In this document: positions 49,674 to 61,751 of the stretch, piece by piece | Position numbering within the stretch: position 1 is the first letter of the stretch | Layout of the letters: the number at the start of each line of letters is the position of its first letter | Source: Cymodocea nodosa | Lineage: Eukaryota; Streptophyta; Magnoliopsida; Alismatales; Cymodoceaceae | Reading direction: 5' to 3' | Assembly (NCBI GenBank): GCA_036874045.1 | Contig: JAZBRI010000004.1 | Location: forward strand, 5,208,001-5,272,000 | Length of the DNA: 64,000 bases | Notes under the pieces: generated by a model | The model's database searches: none | Seen by the model: the letters and a program-made list of their open reading frames with translations, nothing else | Told to the model about the DNA's origin: nothing | Program-made: the position numbers and the translations under genes

Positions 49674-52545
49674 TTACGTTGGCATGCCAGATCTGAAGGT
49701 TTCGACAATGCTACTGACTCTTTCTGCAAAAGATTTGGACGTTATTTTCTTCCCTGGTACATGGAATGGATTGTAGATGGCATCCACGTATGCTGCATGG
49801 AACTTTCTGAAAAGCTGAACAGTGAAACAAATGTGAAAAAGAGATAAGAATAGCACGCATTCATGGATCATTGGAAACCAATATATAGAAAATGGACACG
49901 CATCCATGAATCATTGGAAACCAATATATAGAAAAATGGACATGCATTCATTCTCAACAAAACGATAAAAGTAAAAGAGTGAGAATGATGAAATACTCGG
50001 AGAAGCAATAATTTTTACAAGGCTAATATTCAATAAGCATTTTAATTGTAGAAAAGGTGCATACATATAGGAAACACCTTTCATCACAAAAAGGAAAAAG
50101 AATACATAATTTTGTTTATATTACCTTGTCTTCGGCTAAATATGAATGTGAAGAATGCAATAATAGTGCATTTTCATCAGCATATTCAAGTTTGGGATGC
50201 TCAGTAGTCAGTACATATGGCAGGTATAACCATCTTTAATGAAGGATTTATTGTGAGCTTGAAATGAGATTGATTTTTTCTGGAATTCCAGTATTCAAAC
50301 TTTACTGGCAAAAAAAAAACATTGTAGGGTCTTGCTTTATTTGTTAACTATTCTCAGATGTTTTTAAGTGATTATAGAAGTTTGAAAAGGTGTGTCAAAT
50401 TATGGAGAAAAAAATGGCCTAGGAAATTTTCTTTGAACACCATAAAGTAGTCATTCAAATAATTAGGGAAAAATTCATGATCAATAGAATAGAAAAAGAC
50501 AATTAGGCTTACATTTTTAGCGTCGGCATCTTGGACATCTGGATCAGTCATAACTAAAATTAACTTCACCTTTGTGTTGGTCAAATAACCATAACTGACA
50601 ATGAAAAGATATGGAAAGATCAATTTGAATCATTTGTAAGTAAAATGATAAATCTAGAACTACACATCATTTGAAAATTAGACATCATAAAACCATATAC
50701 ACTAACAGAAAAATCGGCAAGAAATATTGCAAAATAACTCACACTTTGTAACTTTTAGTTGGATAGAGAAGTCCAAGGAATGTCTCAGTCAATGTTGGTC
50801 CACTTCTCTTTGGATTGTTCGCTGATGTAGAACAACATGAAGCAGGTGAGAATGCTCACTCAAACTCATACATTGTATTTTCTTAATGTATATATATCAA
50901 CAATGTTCACGTGAACCGTAATGATCACTTGTAGTATTCTAGAGAAACTTTTAAAAAAACCGCTCTAATGTTAAGAGCAGCAAATAATAAATACAAGTAT
51001 GTACCTTGACTTAATAAAGTCTTGTTATCAAATTCATGCAAAAGAAGCAAAAGGAAATTCTCAACAAGTTTCACGTTCTTTGAGACTTCTGCAAAGAGCG
51101 TATTCACTCCATGCTTGATTTGTGGATTTAGAAGCCAAAATGACCAACCTTATGTCAGTTGGTTCAAGCAGGGTTTAACAAGGAATTGGATCAATTTACT
51201 GAAAGCATGGTTTCAACCACATGAAAACCAATGACAATGATACAGCCATAAAAAACAATTGGTCGATCCAAAGTGGTCAGAGCAACAGTTTCGTTTTTAA
51301 AACAATGACTTAATTTAGATTTATTAATCATGATTGTCTCATGAGATGACTTTAGAAGTTGTCACATGAAATTGACAAGTGACAATGAAGGAACACAATC
51401 AAAATGATATACAATAAAGAATTTAAAAAATACATTTATATTCCTCAAGCATTTAATATCTGTTAAAACAATTCCTGGGTTTGAATTTCTACAAATTATC
51501 ACAAGAATTAAGAAAAATGAAAACGCCCACTACCCTTTAACAGCTCTAGACTTCTAGATAAAGAGATCAGCACAGTTGATAGCCTAGAAATTTCAGACTT
51601 CAGACCACTTGAATTTCCTCTTCATGGACATGTGCGAAAGAAAGTTGTACATCAGATTGGGAAATCGATAAGGGGTTCCTAAAAGAGATTTCTGGAGTCT
51701 TGATTCTAGAGAGCATTATAATGCTTGACAATCTGCATCTAGCTGCCATATAGTTAAAATCCCTACAATTTCAGTATCATAATTCCAATGCACTCTATTG
51801 AGTAAAAAACAACTTTTGTTGTCATCTCGAATATTTTTCTTTCCTTGATATAGACTATTGTCAGGTGTTCCATCAAGAGGGGGACAACCAACCACAGTTT
51901 CGTGTTAAATCCCTCCTTCCAACTTAGTTTTGAAAACTTGTGAAGATAATATCACCGTACACTGTGACAAGGGGGGGTATTGAAGCAAAAAACATCTAGA
52001 GTTCCTAAACTTTGGCAAGCTGCACAACTATTGACATCCCCAAGATGATTCTTTCTTATTACCATCATGGATTTACATAGAAGTACAAGTATCTAACAAG
52101 CTTACATACATTTATTTAACTCCTAACACTGACTTCGCAAAAAACTGTTCTTCCCACTAAAAATCAATTCGTATGAGCGCAAAAATGATGGTTCAAAACA
52201 GCTTAAGTTTACCACAACCAAAATCCGATCAAATTGGGAGTTTCAGATCAAAAATCCATCCAAAGTGCATTCTACAGAGAGAGGGAGAACTTGGAATTGG
52301 CTTCATGCGTGGGGACGATGACCAACCTATTTCATCGACGACGTCCAAGGAGCAGTGAACGATGTGGTGGAACTTCAGAGCGTCATCCGCTCCCGTGAAG
52401 CTCTGCAGGTACAACGGATTGTTCTGCCACGACAACAGCAAACCACAGCCACGGGATAAAGACTCCAACGATAGCTCAGGTGGGGGCCGCGAGACGAGAT
52501 CGAAGGGCGTACCTGCTGGCCTACGACGGCAACGCAGACGATCAT
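49674..52545 (-). CDS. TRAPPC2L: TRAPPC2L (sedlin-like) trafficking complex subunit, 143 aa, five exons
   Basis: Minus-strand exons are 52545-52513, 52423-52327, 50821-50743, 50594-50513 and 49814-49674. The joined protein begins MIVCVAVVGQQNNPLYLQSF, continues HHIVHCSLDVVDE, LTETFLGLLYPTKSYKVYGY and LFRKFHAAYVDAIYNPFHVP, and ends FRSGMPT. This is the sedlin/TRAPPC2L longin-like fold along its full length. It is a small cytosolic subunit of the TRAPP tethering complexes, which act as Rab exchange factors in ER-Golgi and Golgi traffic. Every join is in phase; the residue at the exon 2-3 join is Ala (relatives often have RV here). Intron 2 is 1.5 kb. Intron 4 contains a 43-bp tandem repeat. The neighbouring GTPase gene RABH1 is 34 kb away, so no functional link is implied. 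Confidence 0.93.
49853..49940. repeat. 43-bp tandem duplication in TRAPPC2L intron 4
   Basis: TCATTGGAAACCAATATATA occurs at 49868 and 49911, with flanking GGACA[CT]GCAT. Copies are nearly identical, so the duplication is recent. Non-coding. Confidence 0.85.
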
Positions 52546-54272
52546 TCCTCGTTCTCGCTCTTACCCTTCCCAACCACCTTCCAAGCTCGCACTTTCCTCT
52601 TTTCCACCGCTGGGAGGAAGGCAGTTTTCTCACCCCCAGGCGGACCTCTGAAAGAAGCAACTGGATCCGACTGATCTCTGCAACCTGTGAGATGGGTTGG
52701 GCCTCCAGTCCAACAAGGCCTGACTTAAACGAGGACTTTTAGGTCTATAATTAATTTTAAGTTAAATTTCATAGGTAAGATCATTTTATGTCTTTAATTA
52801 ATTTTTTTAAGGAATGGTCCACATGTTTTCTTTTTGTACAGTCTCCCCGTCCATGGTTATATATCCATTTATTTATCCAGTGGAGATAGCGATTGATTGA
52901 TGACGTATGTATGGTGCATGGATTATTCTTGTCGATCCTGATTTTATGACAATTGGGACTTTGAAGTGGCCGGAATAGTTCTGATGTAACATTTTTCTTC
53001 CCGTGGGTGGACTGATAATCAAGCGTGCAACTTGCGCCGTCGGATTGAAGTTGGTGGTTGGCTCTCAGCGTGAAATGTTAAGTCCAAAAGTTGCGGTAGA
53101 AAAATATTATAATCGTGATGGCCACAACCTCACATTACCGGGATTGTTTTTTTATAATCACAGTAATTTGTATTTGTGGGGACTTTTAAAAAAAATCTGG
53201 TGAAAGTTACGAGTATCGTTTCTTCTTTTAATCAAATGTCAATAATTTCAATCAAGCACGTCCGTATATTATATTTCAAAATCTAGTGAACTTCAATCAT
53301 CTCAAAGAGTGTTGTGATCATGTCGCAAGCAAAAATACTAACATCAAAAAGAGCACAAGCATGTGGAATTTGGATCCAACTTTTTTGCCTCGTGTTGCAT
53401 TCATTCTCGCATATTCTCCTTGCTTTTTGAGAGGCAATTAACCAAAAGCGCATACTCTTAAATTTACTTTATTTTTGTCTGATGTTGCTTCCTGCAATAA
53501 AGCTCTAATCATTGCCGGTTATGATTGATCCGAAGGCGTAACTAACACAAAGGAGAGGCGGAGTTTGCGTCGGGGAAAGCAAAGAAGATTGAAGAGAACG
53601 AAACTAAAAAGAAGGAAAAGTTAGAATGAAATTTAAACCGTTTGTACAAACCGTCAAGATAGGCGGTGGATGTGTTCAGAGATCGAGAGAAAGTTTGGCA
53701 GACATGTTTGGAGATCGAAAGAAAGGTTTCAAGCGTTACGGAGAATTTGAGGGTTGGAGGGAAAAATTTCTTACCAGATCTTTTCTTCCCATTTCCCACC
53801 ATCTCACTCTTGTACAAACCTCCACTTGATTTCTCACGTTTATCCGTCCATCGTAAGTGATTACATTACATCAAATGTGTTTATTTAAGTCGTAAAATAG
53901 TACTTACAATATCTTTAGTTGTAGGCGTTTATAGCAACGTTACACTCTTGAGATTAATGTATATCTTTAGGTGTCTGCTGTATTGATAAGTAAGAAGGAA
54001 ATCACGACGAGTGCAAGAATATTGGAGGACCCGATCCATTTAATTCATGTAGAGGACAATCAATCTAATCATTCAAACATCTACTTATCATCAGGTGAAT
54101 ACAGATTTAAAGACACACGAAATCGTGGCACTCGTTAGTTTTGTTGTATGTGTGTATATGCACAGAATCACAACCAAGAACGAACATCAAGCTAGGGAGG
54201 GACGGAGAAACTAAGAGCCGGAAGAATCACATTTAAGTGCTTGATCAAGCCACAAAAGGAGGAATCGATTGA
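52546..54272. other. intergenic region, TRAPPC2L 5' side to the Cys/His-motif gene 3' side
   Basis: The left about 130 bases are GC-rich and hold the TRAPPC2L leader and promoter. The remainder is AT-rich, with a purine-rich block at about 53530-53830 that has open frames on both strands but no known family. No gene supported. Confidence 0.6.
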
Positions 54273-54671
54273 TTAATATTCCCGAGCAGCAGAGGTCATC
54301 TGTGTCGTCCTCTTCCCCTCCCTACCAGATCTCGAACCCATCGGCAACAGCTTGGACCAGAAGCCTTTCTTCGTCCCTCCGGCCACCGACCGGCTCCTGG
54401 TGAAGATCTCCGACGTCGTGGCCATGACGGAGTAGCAATGGACGACGGGGGAGGCCATGGAAGAGGAGCAGGAAGAAGAAGAGTAGGAGATGGAGTCGGA
54501 GGAGTAGGGAGTGGAGATGATGGTTGATGAGGCGTTGTTTGCACCATAAGAAGACGAGGAGGAAGAGGAAAGGGTGGAGAGTTTGTCTCTGAGACACGAG
54601 GGGCAAACGCCGCTGGACTGCTTGTGATTTGGGTGCTTCCTGCACCTCATCTCCTTCCCCGACCAACCCAT
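54273..54671 (-). CDS. small Cys/His-motif, Ser-rich plant protein of unknown function, 132 aa
   Basis: Single exon, ATG at 54671-54669, stop TAA at 54275-54273. The N-terminus has C10-x2-H13-x2-H16-x6-C23-x2-C26 in RCRKHPNHKQSSGVCPSCLR, followed by DKLSTLS and a long Ser-rich stretch. The KHPxHxQxxGVCxxCLxxxLS pattern recurs in plant proteins, including a related N-terminal motif in the OCTOPUS family, and could bind zinc; this is inference. The C-terminal third has basic KKGFWSKLLPMGSRSG, a FWxKLL motif also seen in such small plant proteins. No signal peptide or membrane segment. A TATA-like element lies about 110 bases upstream. The coding sequence is GC-rich against an AT-rich background, supporting a real gene. 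Confidence 0.75.
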   Translation of the reverse strand: MGWSGKEMRCRKHPNHKQSSGVCPSCLRDKLSTLSSSSSSSYGANNASSTIISTPYSSDSISYSSSSCSSSMASPVVHCYSVMATTSEIFTRSRSVAGGTKKGFWSKLLPMGSRSGREGKRTTQMTSAAREY

Positions 54672-57624
54672 ATCCTCAAATTTTTCGAGATCTCTCAGCT
54701 CCAGCTCCCTGTGCGTTCTTCTTCTTGCCTATCAGACCATTGTCCTGACCGCCTCTGCAAGTACGTGACAACACATACATATATATATAGCCAGCCGGAC
54801 AGACGGAAGTGGGGAGAAAGTGGTGGAGAAGGGTAGGTTCTGAGATGATTCTTCATCTGGAATTCTTAATTAATATCTGTCGAGGGCACGAATCTAAGGG
54901 ACTCATGTGCACCGATGTGTTTGGTTTCGATTTGCCTTTTTTCTCCACCGCACATGAGTGGAAACAACGTTCTTTGCTGCAAGGTCCACATCGGTGACCG
55001 CGAGGAAGCAACATGCGGAGACCGCAACCACAGTTCAGAAAAAGGAGAAGAAGAAGAAGAAGAAACGAACAAGGGCGGGACGAAAGGCTTCAGCCTTTGG
55101 GGCAGTTGGTGGGATCATTCGCCGGCAGGGAAACGAGAATCGTAGATCTGCCGGGAAGAATCGGCGTAGATCCCGGCCACCATGCTTGCGTCAGCGCCGT
55201 CAAATGATCTTTCAGTAGTCAGAAAATGAATGACAAGTCAAAATTATTAGCTCTCTCTTTTTTTTTAAAACGAAACCACAGGTATATTTCCTTCTTCGTC
55301 AAGTCAAAATTAGCTTTCTTTCTTTCTTTAATAAACAATTCCTTTCCATTTAAGATTGACGTGGTTGCTTTACCTTTTATTTTGGATTTTTTTTTACATA
55401 TATTTGTCCATTGGTTAGTGGAGACCCAGCCTCTGCTTGTGTGTACATCCAAGCCGTATCTCCACTATTAATTTCTAGCTAACACATTATTAATATTATT
55501 CCAATGGTTTCATTCTCGTCTGAAAACCCCAAACCCACACAACCAACCAACCAACCACCAACGCTTGCAAGTGTAGCTGAAAGTGTTTGTGAAATCAGAT
55601 CACTCCCCTCCAAGCAAGAAAGATCGGAAATGCAAATAACCAATTGTAATAACCAAAAATCAACCTGGTACAACATCCCCACCATTCTAACAAATAGGCA
55701 TCTTGCAGTGGGAAATCATCAGATCGAGCTCACTCCTCCCTCTCCACAAGAAGGACGACAATGGCAAGGCGAAGAGGATTTAAACAAGATAGAATAATGA
55801 AAGCTAGGCTGTTTTTTCTTCATTACACAGGTGGATTATGCTTGAGTTTTCACTTGCATGCATGCACGCACGCATTCGTTCGTTTGTTAATTTTTGTTCA
55901 TTAATAACAGTACCTTCGTTAGAATTCAGATATATATCAATAAAAAGTATGATATAATATATGATTGTAAGATTGTGTTTTAAAAGTAAGTAAGTAAGTA
56001 AGTTAGTTATTAAGGTTAATTACAACGTCGTCGTCTCTGGGAGGAAAGCAAGTGCAAGAAGTCCAATCTCGGTGTGGATTACGTGCATCTTGGGCTACCC
56101 TGCGTTTTATATTATCTGACGGACGTAAAGCTTGGAATCTTACGAATGACCAATCCACCATTGAGATGGTTTTGACCCGAGAAATTAACCAGGTGGAGGC
56201 TGTAGAGCCAGATTAGGAACCACGAAAATTTTGTATTCCAGCTCGTTCAAAACCACATACATTACTCGTAGCTGGTTCGAACTTCAAACGCAAGAGAATT
56301 GGCCATTTCTGACTTTTTCCGATCAGGATGAGACGTGGAAGTGGAGGAAGAAAGAGGACCAGAGGGAGGAGAAGATAGCGATAGAACGATCTTACCAAAT
56401 TTGAACGAGAAGAAGAGAGGAAGTTTCTTTCCGTATACCGAGAAAAGTACAAAGGAACGTAATAGACAGTTTAGTCCATCTAATCGTGTCTGTAATTAAG
56501 ATATTAACGCAAGAGATAAACGATCAGAGTCGTGTTAGATAGATGATACAAATAAATAATGGATCACAATCCAACAATCCAACAATAGCAAAATAGCTAT
56601 AGCTGTTACTGGTGATCGTTAGAATGCCGAAAGCTTTAAGTCTAGTAGTGGTGATGATCTTTGCAAAAAAGTTTAGAAAACACGTTTGGGACAACCCAGA
56701 AAGAACAACACCACCTCCAACGTAATGTTTGGTCCAACGACTTTAGTTTATTTCCTTAACATCTCCAACCTAATAATGCTTCTGGCCTCCACTTAACATC
56801 TCATTCTTTCTTTCTTTTTTCTTTGTAGGTGCGAGGAATATCCTTATTATAGATTCAAGATCCACGTCTACGAATTCAAGCGTGCCTACCATATTATATA
56901 AGTCGTTTAGAGATCTCGATAGAGAACTTTCCTAGTGTCATCCGCATATCATTTGCCTCGCGTTTTATCATTTATGTTGCGAGGAATGAGCATTCTTGAT
57001 TTTTGATGCTTTACTAAGAATAGGTGTTTTATGATTGATGTCTGTTAACATATACTTTTTATCTTCTTATGAATTGTTTTTCCCCAAAGAAAGAAAGAAA
57101 GAAAGGGATATGCTTATTTGAAGGAGCATTTCATATTTCATTAATTTTCTATCAATGGGTTGGTTCAATCAAAGTCGTACAAAAACAGGTCATTAGTCAT
57201 GACTCAATCGACAACCAGATTTTATAATCGGGAGATGAAGTTACCAGGTCATTAGAATGAAATTTTTTTCTTTCTATAAAAATGCCTGAAGACTTGACTG
57301 GATGGATGGATATTTTACTCTTTATTAAGGTTTGTCCGGTAAAACACGTGATTCATAAAAAAGAAGAAGAAGGCAGATAACAAAATCAATTTACCGTTTT
57401 CTTATATAAGGGAAAAGAGATCACTAATTTGAAATCAACCAAAAACCAAACTAGCTGACAACGTATTGGAGACAAAATATGCGCTGCCTGTGGACCTGAA
57501 ATTAGAAAAGAATCTGAAATCTCTCTCTTTCTCTTTCTTCTGGCCTTAGTTCTCTTTCTTGGGTTGGTAAATATCCCGTAGTAAGGAAAGGTAACATTAG
57601 CTATTTCTTGATAGAAGTCATCAT
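54672..57624. other. intergenic region, Cys/His-motif gene to queuine transferase
   Basis: The left end is the promoter of the Cys/His-motif gene (minus). A GC-rich purine block at 55000-55200, a GTAA microsatellite near 55986, a GC-richer block at about 56213-56452 and an AAAG microsatellite near 57090 are visible. Open frames in these blocks show no family I recognise. The right end is the queuine transferase 3' untranslated region. Confidence 0.6.
54780..54790 (-). promoter_or_regulatory. TATA-like element of the Cys/His-motif gene
   Basis: On the minus strand CTATATATATA lies about 110 bases upstream of the ATG at 54671, giving a plausible leader of about 75-80 bases. Confidence 0.5.
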
Positions 57625-60600
57625 CTATGCATCTGTTGATGGGCCACATTCCAGGCAGCGATCCTGACCAAGCAGTGGTGAAGAGTTCACCTCTGCTGTA
57701 TTTATAGGACCGTTGTGGACAATTTCCCTTGGTAATGGAAGGCGGGAACAGCAGGAAGAGATGTCCACCCCGGCAACCCGCATAGCATTTTGCACCCAAT
57801 CTGGGACATCACCCTTGGGAAACTGCATCAAGAGGAAATCAAATTAAGACCACTGAAGTTTTGGCACAATCGTCTTATTTAGTTTTTAAGTATGGATGAA
57901 GATTTCTAATCAAAGTATCATGTAACGTGGAACCATATCATAGCGTAAAAGGCTGAAAATTTTTCAGGAAGAAAAATTCTAGCATTAAAGTTTTCCGTGG
58001 AAAACTTATCAGAGAGTGAAAGGCTAAAAGCATTAGACTCTAACAAAGTAATTTTTCCAGATACAGATGATGTACTTCATCTGGTTTCTGGCATAGAGGT
58101 ACTGATAAGAACATTTTTATACACAAAATCTAAAACAAACAAGTAACATGGAATCAATTGAACTTCAGAATGTTGTCACAGCTTCTATAGAAATTTGTTG
58201 GGAACCAAAAACTAGAATGGGTGAACTTCTAGATCGAAATCAGATTCTGTGGAAAAGCCCCGAAATGGAATCTAAACCAATCCTCACATTACACAAGTTT
58301 TTAACATTAAAGACCTTGCAAATAAAGGCAAACAATCCTGTTTACATTTTAGGTACATTATTTAGTACCCATTTGGTTGCCGATGCCAAATCCTCCTCTT
58401 AGTTGCTCAATTCAAGGTTTACACTAAAGCAATGTTCAAAATTCACAAGTTTAAGCATCCCTATATAATGGAAGTTGGGCTACACAATGAAACTAGATTA
58501 TCAACGATGATGATGATGATGATAACAACAAAAACATGCATTCCAACCAAATCACAAGAAGCCCCATGCAAACAGGGAGACCAGGCATACCTGGTTATGC
58601 AAGAACTCTTGAACAAACCTATCAACAAGAAAAGGTAAAATTAGCTACAAATTAAATATCAGCTCAATTCAATTGTTTAGTAATAAAAGAGAATTCCTAT
58701 GTAGATAACATACAGTGGAAATCGTCCTTCAACAATCGACATGTGTAGGCTCTTACTAAGCTGCAAGTAAAGCTTTTGGTAAATTTTGATGCATTAAGAA
58801 CAAGAAATACTACTTAAAAATGAAAATAGGCATACCCTCATCATGTACGCCAAATTATGATAAGATAACAGCTGAGAACCCATAGCATCTTTTGTAACGA
58901 GGCAATGTAGGTATGCCCTAGTATATTTCTTGCACACCTGTAGCAAGTAGTACAGGACAGATGAGAGTAGAATTGATATGCCAGACCAACAGGCCCCAAA
59001 TTTTGCACAAAGCTGTCAGCATACCATACAGTTACATGTGGAATCTATAGGCCTTTCATCGTTGGCCATGGAGTTGTGCTTCAGCTTCAAAACACCCTAT
59101 ATACGCGGTAATAAAGGTAGCACATGGGTCAAAGTACAGGTCTCGTACAAAAGTTCAACTAATACAAGTTCAGGTAAATCTTGGTTATTGTGCACACTTT
59201 ATCGGTTCACATGAGTCACAGTTTACTACAACAAATGTGAAGTCCATTTATTGCCTTGTAGATTTCCATGGATTCTAATTTTCATCAGTCATTAGGTAAA
59301 TTTTAATGTTTGGTAACAACCCATAGCTCATGACATAGACAACATAAAAAATGGTCATGAATAACTCAAAAACATAAGCAATATTGTCTATCAACAGGTA
59401 ACCAGCAAATCAATTGAAGCACAATGATCTCTAGCATCTGCTACATGGCTAGCTTTTAAACTGTGCACGTAATTACGCATGAGCACTACCAAGTGAGAAG
59501 AATGATGAGGTTTCAGTTTTTCAGGTATACAGAAGCATGACCAACTACATGTTTCAAGGGATCTGAGATTAATAAACATAACCTCCACTTGACGGAATGA
59601 CACATGCAAGATTGAATGACTCCAGCATGTACCAACAGCAAATATGTTACTGCACGTAAAGAGCAATCTGGTAACCGGTAAAATGAACAAAAAAAATCCA
59701 CATTAACAGGGAGCACCTGAAATTTAACAAGTTTCTTCGCAATTGTCAAGATTCTAACGAGACCAAGAAAATAATTAGGGGTAATAATGAATAAAAAACT
59801 TGAGCACCAATTTGAAAATGCAAACTACATTTTTATTTATGGCAGTTTGATAGACTAGACTATCACAACAGTTTTTTGACAGGAATATGCCAGGATATTT
59901 TTCCAGTGATGTTTCACTTAAGAGTTCTTTGTCAGCATGTTGAACAGGGTAATACCATATTAAAGGATACACAATATCAGTTTTACCCAAGAAACACAAA
60001 AAAAGACAGTTCAAAGTCAACAAACATGCTGTCTGCAAGCAAGTGATATAGGCCAACCTCTGGCACAAGTGCTGTACCAAAACGAGCAGTACGAGTTGGA
60101 TAGACACAATCATACATGTCAGCACCTAAAGCACTACAAACAACAATGTCTAGCGGATAACCAACACCCTGTCAGGAATACAAGGCAAGATTCAGGAATA
60201 GTTAAAAAACATTAAAAAATGAAAATGTCATACAAAATATTATAATGTTTTAACACAAATAAAATCACCATCACATAGCGTGGTTTATCCTCTGGCAATG
60301 AAGCAGTACACCGTGCAACAACACGCCAAAATGAATCTTTATCCTCACCCCCTGAAAGACCACCAATAGCATAGCTGTCACAGAGGCAACACAGATAAAT
60401 CAGCCCCTGGACACCTCAATTCAAAAGTTAGCCATTTGACTTGTTTGAAATGAAAAAACAGTGCAGATTAATTTCAGTAGTGTTTGAGAGATTAACGAAA
60501 AAAATCCTATTTCCAATGATACATTTCCTGACACCAAAATAAACACATTGTGGATAAAGCAATTCACTATTTTCAATGAAAACAAATATTATCACAAACC

Positions 60601-61751
60601 TTGCAGCAGTTTACGTGAGACAAATACCATCACGACTTCATGACAATGGTTGGTTAAGACTTTCAAGAAAATTAATCTTTGAAAAAATAAATAGTCAAAC
60701 AAATTTATCAAGAAGAATACCTACGGATTCAGCTGTGTAGAATAAATGAGAGAAATGACTGACAAAAGTATGTCAAGTACACTATCTACATCAAGTTTTC
60801 TTCATTGCCTAAGAAGGCACTACAAAAGTACATTTGCAATCTGAAAATGAGCATAAGCTAACTCACCCAACGACAAAACACTTCATTAGAAATTCATATT
60901 GGTGTCAAGGATCCCCATCAAACAAACCAAGAAGGCAAATAGCTCCGTAAATAATTAAGAGAAATTATTTGATTATTTTGAGGATAAACAAGTAGGATGG
61001 TCCCCATAATAGAAATCAATTGATTATAGTGATAATGACAGAAAGATTGTGAAAGCCAATGCATTAGACAACATGAAATTAACTATTTAAGATCAGTAGT
61101 AAGTAGGAAAACAAATGCAAGTACACTTCTATCAAGGCTCTAGATGGGAAGAGAAGGGAATCACAACTTATCAAGCATTGATGGCATGGATTGTATGCAG
61201 TATGAAAATTTAGTATTAATATAGGTTTGGTATAAAATAATTAAACGCTTATTATATGGTAATGCCTAAATGGCCTCCACCAACAAAGCCATGAAAACAC
61301 AACTTAAAATGGAATTTTCAGTGTTTGTTTGATTATCGGCACAATCTATTTGATTCTGCAATTCTTGTAAATACTGAACATTACCAAACAGTAGCAACAT
61401 CTGTGAATGAAGGATTTAGAAACAAAGCTGACAAAGCATTGACAGAGATCAAAAAGAAGTGACCAATGATAGGATGGAACATACCCTGGTAGATTGCGTT
61501 CAACTAATGCCCTCACACATATATCCCTGTAAAACAAAATCCTTGATAAAATGAGTACATGTCATCAGATAAGAATATAGATGATGGGAGCATATTATGT
61601 GTTTGGGAGTAATATCAAATGCATGACTTCGAGCCAAAAGATAAATTACTAATTGTTATGATAAATGTTTGTATAATGTTTTACCTAAGGACCGGATCTA
61701 ATCCCCCTTGCACTATTCCAAATAAATTCTGTTCATGAGGTCTTCGATGGG
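57625..61751 (-). CDS. QTRT1: queuine tRNA-ribosyltransferase catalytic subunit (partial, C-terminal 256 aa)
   Basis: Minus-strand exons found are 61751-61685, 61526-61485, 60374-60269, 60168-60058, 59096-59025, 58937-58836, 58760-58714, 58618-58591 and 57822-57625. The joined protein reads [63 protein letters not shown] and ends GPSTDA. The enzyme swaps guanine 34 for queuine in GUN-anticodon tRNAs. The nucleophile region [12 protein letters not shown] is intact and the zinc ligands C-x-C-x2-C in STCNCMVC plus the following His in YLHC are present. Family members are about 400 aa, so about 145 N-terminal residues are missing; the next exon must lie upstream beyond 64000, since 61752-64000 contains none. 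Every join keeps phase. The partner QTRT2 is not in this window. Confidence 0.92.

Noticed and set aside
52229..52742. Long open frames on both strands over the TRAPPC2L 5' exons
   Set aside because: They are read-through of exons 1-2 and the GC-rich leader; the spliced TRAPPC2L model explains the conservation.
53542..53830. Open frames on both strands in a purine-rich block
   Set aside because: Length is explained by base composition; no conserved motif.
55504..55797. 97-codon plus-strand frame rich in Pro/Gln/Thr
   Set aside because: No recognisable motif, no splice or promoter support, overlaps an open frame on the other strand.
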